A stretch of DNA of 58,474 nucleotides from Clostridia bacterium. Its GTDB lineage: Bacteria; Bacillota; Clostridia; Oscillospirales; CAG-272. Position 1 is the stretch's first letter, and the number at the start of each line of letters is the position of its first letter. Shown here piece by piece: positions 1 through 7,893 of the stretch. The notes beneath the pieces were generated by a model. The model was not told the origin of the DNA, searched no databases, and worked only from the letters and a program-made list of their open reading frames with translations. The position numbers and the translations under genes are program-made. The DNA lies in the NCBI GenBank assembly GCA_017520505.1, contig JAFXFN010000009.1, positions 1 through 58,474 of the forward strand, read 5' to 3'.

Positions 1-131
1 ACACTTCAAGATTAGATATCCCATAGCACAAGCTAGTAAGGTCACTCATAGACTATGAGTTTGATAGGTCGCAGGTGTAAGTGCAGTAATGCATTGAGCT
101 GAGCGATACTAATAGACCGAGGGCTTGAACT
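1..131 (+). rRNA. 23S ribosomal RNA, 3' end (partial)
   Basis: The first ~130 bases match the conserved 3' terminus of bacterial 23S rRNA, including the block CGATACTAATAGACCGAGG. The gene runs off the left edge, which suggests the contig broke in a repeated rRNA operon. The 3' end is approximate. Confidence 0.93.
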
Positions 132-278
132 TCCAATGGTTTTCTTGTGATTAATCACAGAAACCTTGAATTCAAGAATTTTTGAGTTTTCGTTTCCTTT
201 ATTCGGTTTTCAATGAACATAAGAAATTAAGTTCATAGCACATCAGGGGTTATCGAAGATAGATATCGATGATGACAT

Positions 279-354
279 GCACCTTTAGCTCAGTTGGTAG
301 AGCAACTGACTCTTAATCAGTGGGTCCCGGGTTCGAATCCCTGAAGGTGCACCA
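279..354 (+). tRNA. tRNA-Lys (anticodon CTT)
   Basis: A 76-nt cloverleaf has acceptor arms GCACCTT/AAGGTGC, a D arm, an anticodon loop CTCTTAA giving CTT, a TTCGAATC T-loop and an encoded CCA. It lies about 147 bases after 23S and 3 bases before 5S, so it sits inside the rRNA operon spacer. Confidence 0.95.
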
Positions 355-357
355 GAA

Positions 358-473
<116 letters not shown>

Positions 474-595
474 ATAAGGGAAGCAAGTACAGAAATGTGC
501 TTGCTTTTACCCCTTAAAACCCTATTTACGATGAACAAGGATGCGAAGCATACTATGTTCTCAGATTAACAAAACGAGTGTAAAGCACTCTATAT

Positions 596-671
<76 letters not shown>

Positions 672-678
672 GAAAAAA

Positions 679-705
679 GACGGTTACTAAAGTAACCGTC
701 TTTTT
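679..705 (+). terminator. Rho-independent terminator of the rRNA/tRNA operon
   Basis: An 11-bp inverted repeat (AGACGGTTACT with AGTAACCGTCT) and a 1-2 base loop are followed by a run of five T. It begins 7 bases after the tRNA-Asn CCA. Confidence 0.88.
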
Positions 706-708
706 CAA

Positions 709-876
709 CGATGTGTTCCGCAAGCGGAACGTGATGTATCCTTCGGAAGTGAAGTGCGCTTCGCGCGTGAAGTGTGCCTTCGGCACGTGATACGGAACAC
801 ATCACATCACTGCGACCATAGGGAGCAACATCACTATGCGAAGCATAACATCACTTTGGCACAGCCAAAACTTCAC
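709..876. repeat. Hairpin array 1 (short palindromes with GTGATGT / ACATCAC spacers)
   Basis: A cluster of short perfect hairpins lies at 715-730, 756-766, 774-786, 835-847 and 855-869. In the left half they are separated by GTGATGT or GTGAAGT (731-737, 749-755, 767-773). In the right half the spacers are the reverse complement ACATCAC (828-834, 848-854). An 11-bp perfect inverted repeat, GATGTGTTCCG at 710-720 and its complement at 793-803, closes the left half. There is no coding potential. Function unknown. Confidence 0.8.
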
Positions 877-1160
877 TAAAATCTCAAAGTCCTTGATTTT
901 TAAGTTGCATTTTTTACTATGAGCCCAGAAAAAATTACTTATCATTTTCAAGTGCTTTTTTCAAAGATGGCTTTTGAAAGCGGAACATGATCTTTCTTCG
1001 AAAGTGATCTTTCCTTCGCACATAAATTGTGATTTCTTAAATCTGTAGAAATATATCACATCATTTTAAATTCCACTTATTATTTGAGTGCATTTTAAAT
1101 TATGATATCGATAGGTATAAATCGTTTTTTTGTTTGATTTATTAATATTATTATATACTA
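877..1160. other. AT-rich non-coding stretch with decayed hairpins
   Basis: No gene is visible. The stretch holds a few degenerate TTCG-type hairpins and GTGAT-like motifs near 985-1045 that look like worn remnants of the adjacent hairpin array. The rest is AT-rich sequence leading to the promoter of the next gene. Confidence 0.5.
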
Positions 1161-1189
1161 TTGCTAATTATAAAAATTTATGATATAAT
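1161..1189 (+). promoter_or_regulatory. Probable sigma-A promoter for the GIY-YIG gene
   Basis: TTGCTA (1161-1166), a 17-base spacer and TATAAT (1184-1189), 26 bases before the start codon. Confidence 0.6.
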
Positions 1190-1215
1190 CGCAAAGTAGG
1201 GATGGTGTAATAAAT

Positions 1216-2058
1216 ATGGCTTTTAATAAAACAATTCAAATGTGCATTTTTGACGGTAATCCTAATGGAAGGATTATGTGCGAATTGTCTAATTGGAATG
1301 GACGAGTATATAAAATTTCAAGAAATGATCTGAGTGAATTTGCTAATCGTCCGGATTGTGACTACACTGGTGTTTATTTTCTTTTCGGGAAAGATGAAGA
1401 TAACAATGATACGGTTTATGTCGGCGAAGCGGAAAAAATGCTTGTAAGATTAAAACAGCATTTGAAAGATAATAACTATTGGAATGATTGCGTAGTTGTT
1501 ATATCAAAGGATAATATTTTGAATAAGGCTCACGTGAAATATCTTGAAAACAAATTTTTTAATCTTGCTTTAGATGCCAAACGATCATCTGTGATTAATA
1601 GCACAATACCGACATGCTCTTCAATTTCAGAGTTTGATGAATTTATGTTGTCAGAATTTATTGAGAATGCAAGACTGTTAGTTAATACATTGGGATTCAA
1701 AGTTTTTGATAAAACCGATATATCTATTTTAGAACAAGAAAGCAACGAAGCGATTTTCAATATTACAGCGACTCGAGGTGCGGATGCTAAAGGAATGCTC
1801 GTTCCAGATGGTTTTATGGTGTTTAAAGGATCGAAAATTGCTAAAGATACAGCACCAAGTATGTCAACTAACCTTGTAAATTTGCGAAATAAAATAATTG
1901 AAAAAAATATCATAAATTCAGATTTTGTTTTTGATTCGGACTATATATTTACAAGCCCTTCATTGGCTGCAGCGGTTGTTATGGGAAGAAATGCTAATGG
2001 CAGAACAGAGTGGAAGACAGTAAACGATAAAAGCATAAAAGATATTGAGGAAATGTAA
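1216..2058 (+). CDS. GIY-YIG nuclease-domain protein with DUF4357-like C-terminus
   Basis: A 280-residue protein. Residues ~50-80 carry the GIY-YIG core as GVYFLFG followed by VYVGEAE, then an Arg in the conserved helix (LVRLKQHL). The last ~100 residues resemble DUF4357, a domain often placed after GIY-YIG in accessory genes of unknown role. The family fold cuts or nicks DNA, but many stand-alone members are uncharacterised. It is monocistronic with its own promoter and a weak RBS. The gene is visibly more AT-rich than its neighbours and sits just after an rRNA/tRNA operon and a hairpin array, which suggests acquisition by transfer. No restriction or phage partner is seen next to it. Confidence 0.75.
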   Translation: MAFNKTIQMCIFDGNPNGRIMCELSNWNGRVYKISRNDLSEFANRPDCDYTGVYFLFGKDEDNNDTVYVGEAEKMLVRLKQHLKDNNYWNDCVVVISKDNILNKAHVKYLENKFFNLALDAKRSSVINSTIPTCSSISEFDEFMLSEFIENARLLVNTLGFKVFDKTDISILEQESNEAIFNITATRGADAKGMLVPDGFMVFKGSKIAKDTAPSMSTNLVNLRNKIIEKNIINSDFVFDSDYIFTSPSLAAAVVMGRNANGRTEWKTVNDKSIKDIEEM

Positions 2059-2149
2059 TTTAAAATATTGATATCATATGCATTAATAATATAATTACGT
2101 AGTTATGTGTATCAAATGAACAGATATTAATTTATGAGGATCATATATT

Positions 2150-2875
2150 GTGAAATATACTGAAATTGAATGGAACAGATTTAGCGGTGTCGGGTTTACC
2201 TTTCAGGAGTCTGAAGCCAAGGTGATAAAGCCGAATGTTGCACCGAACGGCAAATGGGCGCTCAAAACAGAATATTTCGGTGCATTTCCGAATGTTGAAA
2301 TTGAACTTCTGAACAGAGGCTGGCATATTGCGTACCAGAAAAATGACAATCGCTGGGCGTGTGAAAAGGATCTTGCACGCAAGGTTGATTTTATAAAATT
2401 TGTAAGCTCTGAATTTTCCTTGCAATCACGTTGCACTATGGTCGGAATGAGCTGCGGCGGAATGTACGCTGTTTTATTGGCGTCACGCTGTCCTGAGCTT
2501 GTTGACGTGCTTTATCTTGATGCTCCCGTTATGAACCTTTTGAGCTGTCCGTGTGATATGGGTAACGGACAAGGCGGTCTTTACGAGGAGTTTTACCGTT
2601 TTACCAAGAAAACGAAAAGCGAGATGCTCTCTTACAGAAACCACCCGATAGATCATATACCCGTTTTACTTGCGAATGATATTCCCGTTGTTTTGGTTGC
2701 AGGTGACAGCGACAGGATCGTACCTTATGAAGAAAACGGTGCGATACTTGCAGAATATTACGAAAAACACGGCGGAAAAATACGTGTTTTTGTAAAAAAA
2801 GACTGTGACCACCATCCGCACGGATTTGAAAACGGCGCTGTGATTGCCGATGAAATTATGTTATTTACACGTTGA
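2150..2875 (+). CDS. Alpha/beta hydrolase family protein
   Basis: A 241-residue cytosolic protein without a signal peptide. It has the nucleophile elbow G-M-S-C-G-G at ~100 (Ser as nucleophile), a probable catalytic Asp in AGDSDRIVPY (~188) and a His-rich DCDHHPHGF near 220, which completes a Ser-Asp-His triad. The fold covers esterases, lipases and peptidases, so the substrate cannot be told. The start is GTG with GAGGA 9 bases upstream. The gene stands alone between the GIY-YIG gene and the sigma factor operon. Confidence 0.78.
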   Translation: MKYTEIEWNRFSGVGFTFQESEAKVIKPNVAPNGKWALKTEYFGAFPNVEIELLNRGWHIAYQKNDNRWACEKDLARKVDFIKFVSSEFSLQSRCTMVGMSCGGMYAVLLASRCPELVDVLYLDAPVMNLLSCPCDMGNGQGGLYEEFYRFTKKTKSEMLSYRNHPIDHIPVLLANDIPVVLVAGDSDRIVPYEENGAILAEYYEKHGGKIRVFVKKDCDHHPHGFENGAVIADEIMLFTR

Positions 2876-3011
2876 ATATATCACTTTTATAAAAAACGTG
2901 CGTATATAGATTATTCAATATATTTGCTTGCTTGAATGTTACAGAACGCTGACAAAGATTGTTGGCGGTCTGTTTTTTAATTGACAGGCATTTTTGGCCG
3001 TGATGTAAATG

Positions 3012-3040
3012 TTGACATTAACAGATGCTTATGATAAAAT
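3012..3040 (+). promoter_or_regulatory. Promoter of the sigma/anti-sigma operon
   Basis: TTGACA (3012-3017), a 17-base spacer and TAAAAT (3035-3040). A second element, TGTAACGTTT near 3056-3065, resembles an ECF-type -35 box and might allow autoregulation, but no clear ECF -10 is seen. Confidence 0.65.
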
Positions 3041-3105
3041 AAATCCGTAAAAAATGTAACGTTTCATCCTTTTTACAATCTTATAGTTGAAAGGACGGTG
3101 ATGAT

Positions 3106-3582
3106 GTGACGGAGTTTGAAAAGCTTTTCAGAGAAAATCGTGATTTTATTTTCAAATATTTAATGAAGCTTTCACGTGATTATTCTTTAGCCGAAGAACT
3201 GACGCAGGAAACATTTTTCCGTGCGTATATGAATTTTTCCGCTTTAAGAGATAAAGAAAAAGCATCTGTGTGGCTTTGCAGTATTGCAAAAAATACGTAT
3301 TTTGCATACTGTAACGAGCAAAAGAAAAAGGATTCCTATGACACACTCGAGGAAATGAGTGACGGCGATGACATTGAAGAAAAAATCATTCGCAAAGAGC
3401 TTTCAAAGGAAGCCCTTATGTGCTTACATAAGCTTGAGGAACCGTACAAGGAAGTCTTTATGCTTTCTGTTTTCGGCGGCTTTTCGCTGAAGGAAATAAG
3501 CGGAATTTTCGGCAAAAGCGAAAGCTGGGCACGTGTCACATTTTACCGTGCGAAAGAAAAACTATCTGAAAGAATGAGGTAA
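3106..3582 (+). CDS. ECF-type RNA polymerase sigma factor
   Basis: A 158-residue sigma-70 family protein with only regions 2 and 4. Region 2 spans ~5-75, with the core-binding stretch SLAEELTQETFFRAY. Region 4 spans ~100-155, with the helix-turn-helix FSLKEISGIFGKSESWARV. It redirects RNA polymerase to a specific regulon, typically envelope stress. The start is GTG, chosen because AAAGGACGG lies 7 bases upstream and the ATG codons nearby are out of frame. It is followed after 4 bases by a zinc-finger anti-sigma factor that would hold it inactive at the membrane. Confidence 0.92.
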   Translation: MTEFEKLFRENRDFIFKYLMKLSRDYSLAEELTQETFFRAYMNFSALRDKEKASVWLCSIAKNTYFAYCNEQKKKDSYDTLEEMSDGDDIEEKIIRKELSKEALMCLHKLEEPYKEVFMLSVFGGFSLKEISGIFGKSESWARVTFYRAKEKLSERMR

Positions 3583-3586
3583 TGAA

Positions 3587-4216
3587 ATGAACTGTGATGT
3601 TGTAAAAGACTTACTGCCGCTTTATATTGACGGATGCTGCAGTGAAGAAAGCGAAAAAATTGTAAAAGAGCATATTGAAGTCTGTGGCGATTGCAAAAAA
3701 GTCTTTGAAGATATGAGCACCCCGACGAAGGTCGAAAAAAAAGAGAAAACCCCTGCTGTGTTTTGCAAACTCAACGAATGGCGTGCGTCGATAATGCAGT
3801 CGCTGTTATTATTTATTTCATTTGCTTTGATAACGGTTGGTGTTGCACTTGAAGCCAAAACACCCACGGGACTTATGAACGGATTCTGGGCATCAAATCT
3901 TGTAATACCTGCAACGGGCTTAATGCTGTCGCTTGCTAATTGGTACTTTGTGCGCATTTATAAAAGCAGAAAAGCTTTTTCGAATGCTTCACTTTTTGCA
4001 ACGCTCGGAATAACCGTCGGCGCTTATATATGGTCGATTTTCCATTACGGAGCAGATGTGATGTCGCTTTTTGCAGGACAAGATATTCTTGTTATTTTAG
4101 GAATTATACGCCAGATATTGTTCTTAAACGGTATGGGAATTTTGCTTACGCTTGTATTTTGTATTCTTTCAAAGGTGTTATCCGATAAATACGCAAAGAT
4201 GCTCGGCAAAGAGTGA
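3587..4216 (+). CDS. Membrane anti-sigma factor with zf-HC2 zinc finger
   Basis: A 209-residue protein. The first ~45 residues form the anti-sigma zinc-binding domain with HIEVCGDC (H-x3-C-x2-C), the standard sigma-binding module. Four or so hydrophobic helices follow between ~65 and 205, so the protein sits in the membrane with the finger in the cytoplasm. It starts 4 bases after the sigma gene and overlaps the next gene by 4 bases, so the three are translationally coupled. It very probably sequesters the upstream sigma factor. The inducing signal is not evident. Confidence 0.88.
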   Translation: MNCDVVKDLLPLYIDGCCSEESEKIVKEHIEVCGDCKKVFEDMSTPTKVEKKEKTPAVFCKLNEWRASIMQSLLLFISFALITVGVALEAKTPTGLMNGFWASNLVIPATGLMLSLANWYFVRIYKSRKAFSNASLFATLGITVGAYIWSIFHYGADVMSLFAGQDILVILGIIRQILFLNGMGILLTLVFCILSKVLSDKYAKMLGKE

Positions 4217-4767
4217 ATATGAAAAAGACAATATCTTTTTTGGCCTTTGCGTTGTGTATATTAAGTACGCTCATCATTGTTACAGCTTTGATTTTTGAGT
4301 GCGCAGGATATAATATCGGAATTTTCAGTGTACAGATTTTTCAGCTTATTCCGTATCTTGGGCTTGTTTTGCTGCTCTGTGCTTTCTTTTTGATATATGA
4401 GCACGGTCACGGCAAGGTCATTAAAACGGTTTTTGGGATATTATCACTTTTGTGTATCTGTTTTTTCTGCGTTGTTCTGTTCTTTCGGCTGCTTTTCGGC
4501 ACTTTCGGAGAAAATACTGTTGTAAAGAACGTGGAATCACCAAACAAAGAATATTATGCCGAGGTAATTGACAGCGACCAAGGCGCACTCGGCGGAAACA
4601 CATTTGTTGATGTATACGAAAAATCCATTATAAAAACACCTATTTTGACTGTTTGTAAAAAGCCGAAGCGCATTTACTCCGGTAAATGGGGCGAGTATAA
4701 GGAAATGCAGATATACTGGAAAGACGACACCTGCCTTGTAATAAATTCCGTTGAGTACAAATTATAA
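4213..4767 (+). CDS. Membrane protein, third gene of the sigma operon
   Basis: A 184-residue protein with three hydrophobic helices in the first ~100 residues, then a soluble beta-rich domain of ~80 residues (from SPNKEYYAEV to the end). The tail resembles DUF5412-like extracytoplasmic domains, but I am not certain. The GTG start at 4213 overlaps the anti-sigma stop; the ATG at 4219 is an equally possible start. Its place in the operon suggests it senses or modulates the envelope signal, or is a cotranscribed immunity-type protein. No enzymatic motif is visible. Confidence 0.65.
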   Translation: MNMKKTISFLAFALCILSTLIIVTALIFECAGYNIGIFSVQIFQLIPYLGLVLLLCAFFLIYEHGHGKVIKTVFGILSLLCICFFCVVLFFRLLFGTFGENTVVKNVESPNKEYYAEVIDSDQGALGGNTFVDVYEKSIIKTPILTVCKKPKRIYSGKWGEYKEMQIYWKDDTCLVINSVEYKL

Positions 4768-4770
4768 AAC

Positions 4771-4804
4771 AACACGGCAAGAATTCAACATCTTGCCGTG
4801 TTAT
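4771..4804. terminator. Bidirectional terminator between convergent genes
   Basis: A perfect 12-bp stem AACACGGCAAGA / TCTTGCCGTGTT (4771-4782 and 4791-4802) with an 8-base loop. It lies between the end of the sigma operon and the end of the leftward surface-protein gene. Confidence 0.85.
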
Positions 4805-4809
4805 TTTGC

Positions 4810-6459
4810 TTATTTTTTCTTTTTCATCAAAATGATGACGACTGCCGTTATCAACGCTATGATGCCGATTGCGCCTATTACTATCCAAATGACCGATGAA
4901 TTACTTTTATTTTCTCCGTCGTCTGACTTTGTTTCTTCTGCCGATGTGACAGCGTTTTCAAAATCGTCAGTGTTTTTGTCTGTGTCTGCAGTTGTTTCAA
5001 CGCTGACATCGGAATTTGTGACATTCTCCGTGTTTTCATCGGGTGCGTCCGTTGCGGCGGCATTGGTTGTAATCTCTGACGGCTCTGTAACGTTTGAAGG
5101 GACAGTCGTTACTATTTCGGGCGCCTTCGTTTCTTCGGGGAATTTATAATCGCATACGTCGCATTTACCGTTCTTGTCGGAATCGGTATGCATCTGCTTT
5201 TCGCCGATGACCGTACCGCAGTTTGTGTCGGAGCATATCTTCCAATGATTGTCATTGTCATATTGCCAAGCACTGCCCTCGGTATGTACGTGTTCCTTTG
5301 ACGTAGCCGTTAATGTTACCGAAACCTCTATACTGCCGTCATCAAACGATGTGATCGATGCTGTTTTTCCGTTTATCTTCGCTGTTACGTTCTGATCGAA
5401 TTTATATCCGTCCTTTGGTGTTAAGGCGATCTTAACCGTATAATCAGTACCGCCTTTAAAGGTTTCAGTTGTTCCGGGGCTGATGTACGATGTACTGCTT
5501 TTATACCAAGCAATACCGTTTTTATATATTTTTGTACTTGTGCCGTGTATACCGTTGTCGCTGAAATATCCCGTGGTATCTATCTTTGCATAGTTTGGCT
5601 TTTCACCGTCACGGGGAGCAGTCACGGAAAGGTCTATGAGCTTTATTTCCTCTTTGCCGTCCTTCGGAACGATGCCACTCATACTTACCGCAAGCACGTT
5701 CGTTCTGTTGTTGCCTTTGTTGACTACTGCGGCACAATCGGCTTTTTGACCGTTAATGTATACCTTTGTTGTTTCTGTGTTGAAGACGTATCCGTCCTTG
5801 GCATCGAGATAGCAACAAAATGAGTAAGTACAGTCTGCCTTGAAAGCGTTGCTGATACTCAAGTTTGCGTTTGTTTTTTCGTTTTTCCAAACAACACCGT
5901 TTGTGAAGTTGCTTATAATACCTGTACCGTAAGTGGAGCTTTTGTATTCTGTCGTTTCTATCTTTGCAAACGTCGGTGTTTTACCCGCTGTCGGCATAAC
6001 GACGTTCAAACTTACCGCATCAATGACGTTTTCGGCATTTGATGCAAGTGCCTGATAGCTTGTATACATCGTGAATTTTGTATTGTTATTCGTGGGGGCA
6101 TAGTTGGTTGCCTTTTTACCGTCGATATATCCGTAAGCATCGCTCGCAAAATCGTTACCGCTTCCGACGGCTTCAAGATAAACGGTGACAACGTACCAAT
6201 AGTCAGCTTTAAACGTGTCATTTGACGCCATTTCACGCTGCCATTCCCATCCCTCGTCGTATTCCGTCCAGCTTACGTTTGAAATTTTTACATTATTTTG
6301 ATAATTAGGAAATTCTGCGGTGAAATCAGGCTTCTGACCGGGAATGGGCAGAGCGATTCCGACGACGTTAACAATGACTTTCGTACTTGCCGAAGAGAAA
6401 AGCGGAACCGCTGTCGTGAACAATAAGAGCGCTAACAAAATTGATAAGATCTTTTTCAT
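4810..6459 (-). CDS. Secreted, membrane-anchored repeat protein
   Basis: A 549-residue protein. Residues 1-25 are a signal peptide (lysines, long hydrophobic core, SSAS). Three related modules of ~130 residues begin near 38, 157 and 290, each opening with a G-x-K/T-P-x-F/Y motif and ending with an ING-type turn. Next comes a short His/Cys module (HTEG, HW, paired Cys near 405-445) seen in many clostridial surface proteins, then a Thr/Asp/Glu-rich linker. A C-terminal membrane helix ends in four lysines. The start is the internal ATG at 6459 because AAGGAG lies just before it; a longer frame to 6522 lacks an RBS. Binding target unknown. It diverges from a membrane-bound regulator that may control it. 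Confidence 0.8.
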   Translation of the reverse strand: MKKILSILLALLLFTTAVPLFSSASTKVIVNVVGIALPIPGQKPDFTAEFPNYQNNVKISNVSWTEYDEGWEWQREMASNDTFKADYWYVVTVYLEAVGSGNDFASDAYGYIDGKKATNYAPTNNNTKFTMYTSYQALASNAENVIDAVSLNVVMPTAGKTPTFAKIETTEYKSSTYGTGIISNFTNGVVWKNEKTNANLSISNAFKADCTYSFCCYLDAKDGYVFNTETTKVYINGQKADCAAVVNKGNNRTNVLAVSMSGIVPKDGKEEIKLIDLSVTAPRDGEKPNYAKIDTTGYFSDNGIHGTSTKIYKNGIAWYKSSTSYISPGTTETFKGGTDYTVKIALTPKDGYKFDQNVTAKINGKTASITSFDDGSIEVSVTLTATSKEHVHTEGSAWQYDNDNHWKICSDTNCGTVIGEKQMHTDSDKNGKCDVCDYKFPEETKAPEIVTTVPSNVTEPSEITTNAAATDAPDENTENVTNSDVSVETTADTDKNTDDFENAVTSAEETKSDDGENKSNSSVIWIVIGAIGIIALITAVVIILMKKKK

Positions 6460-6540
6460 ATGAATCTCCTTGAATTTATTTGCGGTATACCTGCGCTGTA
6501 AATACAGACCAAAATAATTCAATTTAAAGTACGCATACTA

Positions 6541-6569
6541 TTGAAAATAGAAATTATTTGTGATATAAT
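6541..6569 (+). promoter_or_regulatory. Promoter for the membrane LuxR-type regulator
   Basis: TTGAAA (6541-6546), a 17-base spacer, then TATAAT (6564-6569) preceded by TGTGA. A small hairpin CCATAC/GTATGG lies downstream at 6664-6680 in the leader. Confidence 0.72.
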
Positions 6570-6725
6570 TAAAGCGGTGCTATGGTATGCGCTCGTTTCG
6601 GTCAATAAGAGGTATACTGTGCATTACAGTAATATAATTATAAATACCGCCGAACGCTTTGTCACCATACTAAAAGTATGGGATGGGGCGATTTTGCCGT
6701 AAAAAGGCGGGTTTTGGAGATAAAA

Positions 6726-7835
6726 ATGAAAAAAATCTTTTCGGCGGCAGCGATCCTGCTGTTTTCGCTGTTTGCGCTTACAGGGTGCGGTATGGGAGAG
6801 AAAAACGTCAGCATTTCCATAATATATGCCTCTGTGACGGTGCTTTCTTTACTGCTTTTGGTAGGGTGCTTTTTTTCTGTACGCAAAAAGCGGTTTTGGT
6901 TTATTATGCTGTTTTCCTCGGTGTTCGTTGTAAACGCCGGGTATACGCTCTTGTCGGTGTCGTCTTGCCTCGATACAGCGCTTTGGGCAAATCGCATATC
7001 GTATCTCGGTTCTGTATTTTTGCCGATGTCTATGCTGATGATACTTTTAAACGTTACGGATACAAGATACAAAAAGTATCTGCCGCACGTTCTTTTCTCG
7101 GTTGCGGGTATTATTTTCCTCGTTGCGGCAAGCCCCGGAATTTTACCTATATACTACAAAGACGTTTCCTTTGAGGTAGTCGGCGGCGTTTCCACGCTTG
7201 TGAAAGTGTACGGTCCGCTTCACCCGTTATATCTTGTTTATCTTCTCGGATATTTTTTTGCTATGGTTACCGTCATAATCACAGCAAGGGCGAAAAAGAC
7301 CGTTGATACTGCATTACACGCAGTTTTTCTTGCTGCGGCGGTGCTTGTGAATATCGGTGTGTGGTTCATTGAACAGCTTGTGAATATTGATTTTGAAATG
7401 CTTTCGGTTTCATACATCATAAGCGAGCTTTTCTTGTTGGGAGTTCATCTCGTTATGAAAGAAAACCAACGTCTGCGTATGATAGTAAAGCAGGTTGAAG
7501 CTGTACGTTCATATTCAAATGACGGATCGCAGTCTGAAATTATGCTTGAAAAGCCGATAGACGGTGTGGAATTTTCCCCCGAATCTGTCGAAATGTTTAT
7601 GAAAGGACTTTCGATGCTTACACCGACGGAAAGAGAAATATACGATGCGTATGTTGCAAGAGTTACGACGAAGGAAGTAATGTCGAACATGAATATCAAG
7701 GAATCTACGTTGAAATATCATAACCGAAATATTTACGGCAAGCTCGGTGTTTCTACACGTAAAGAGCTTCTGGAGCTTCATAAGCACGTGAAAGAAATAA
7801 AAGAAAAGCTGGAAAATTTGGAAGAAAACGAATAA
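6726..7835 (+). CDS. Membrane-bound one-component regulator: 7TM sensor region fused to LuxR-type HTH
   Basis: A 369-residue protein. The N-terminus reads as a lipoprotein-type signal with lipobox LTGC (~residue 20). About seven hydrophobic helices follow to ~residue 250, resembling the 7TM input region of some histidine kinases. A LuxR-type helix-turn-helix comes near 295-350 (LTPTEREIYDAY, then ESTLKYHNRNIYGKLGV) and the protein ends in a charged coiled coil. There is no kinase or receiver domain, so sensing and DNA binding are in one chain. The start at 6726 is chosen for GGAG 6 bases upstream and because the signal sequence begins there. It is divergent from the surface-protein gene, its likely target by position. 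Confidence 0.78.
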   Translation: MKKIFSAAAILLFSLFALTGCGMGEKNVSISIIYASVTVLSLLLLVGCFFSVRKKRFWFIMLFSSVFVVNAGYTLLSVSSCLDTALWANRISYLGSVFLPMSMLMILLNVTDTRYKKYLPHVLFSVAGIIFLVAASPGILPIYYKDVSFEVVGGVSTLVKVYGPLHPLYLVYLLGYFFAMVTVIITARAKKTVDTALHAVFLAAAVLVNIGVWFIEQLVNIDFEMLSVSYIISELFLLGVHLVMKENQRLRMIVKQVEAVRSYSNDGSQSEIMLEKPIDGVEFSPESVEMFMKGLSMLTPTEREIYDAYVARVTTKEVMSNMNIKESTLKYHNRNIYGKLGVSTRKELLELHKHVKEIKEKLENLEENE

Positions 7836-7853
7836 AAATATCGGATAAAAAGA

Positions 7854-7882
7854 GGCGCACTTTTTAAAAGTGCGCCTTTGAT
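7854..7882. terminator. Bidirectional terminator
   Basis: A perfect 12-bp stem AGGCGCACTTTT / AAAAGTGCGCCT with a single-base loop, between two convergent genes. The arms supply the T-runs on both strands. Confidence 0.85.
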
Positions 7883-7893
7883 TTTATTTGATA

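Noticed and set aside
709..876. Possible CRISPR array
   Set aside because: The repeated words are only 7 bases and the intervening pieces are palindromes, not unique spacers; spacer words invert halfway and no cas genes are near.
4751..5149. A 132-codon plus-strand open frame
   Set aside because: It reads through the terminator and antisense to the Thr/Ser-rich linker of the surface protein.
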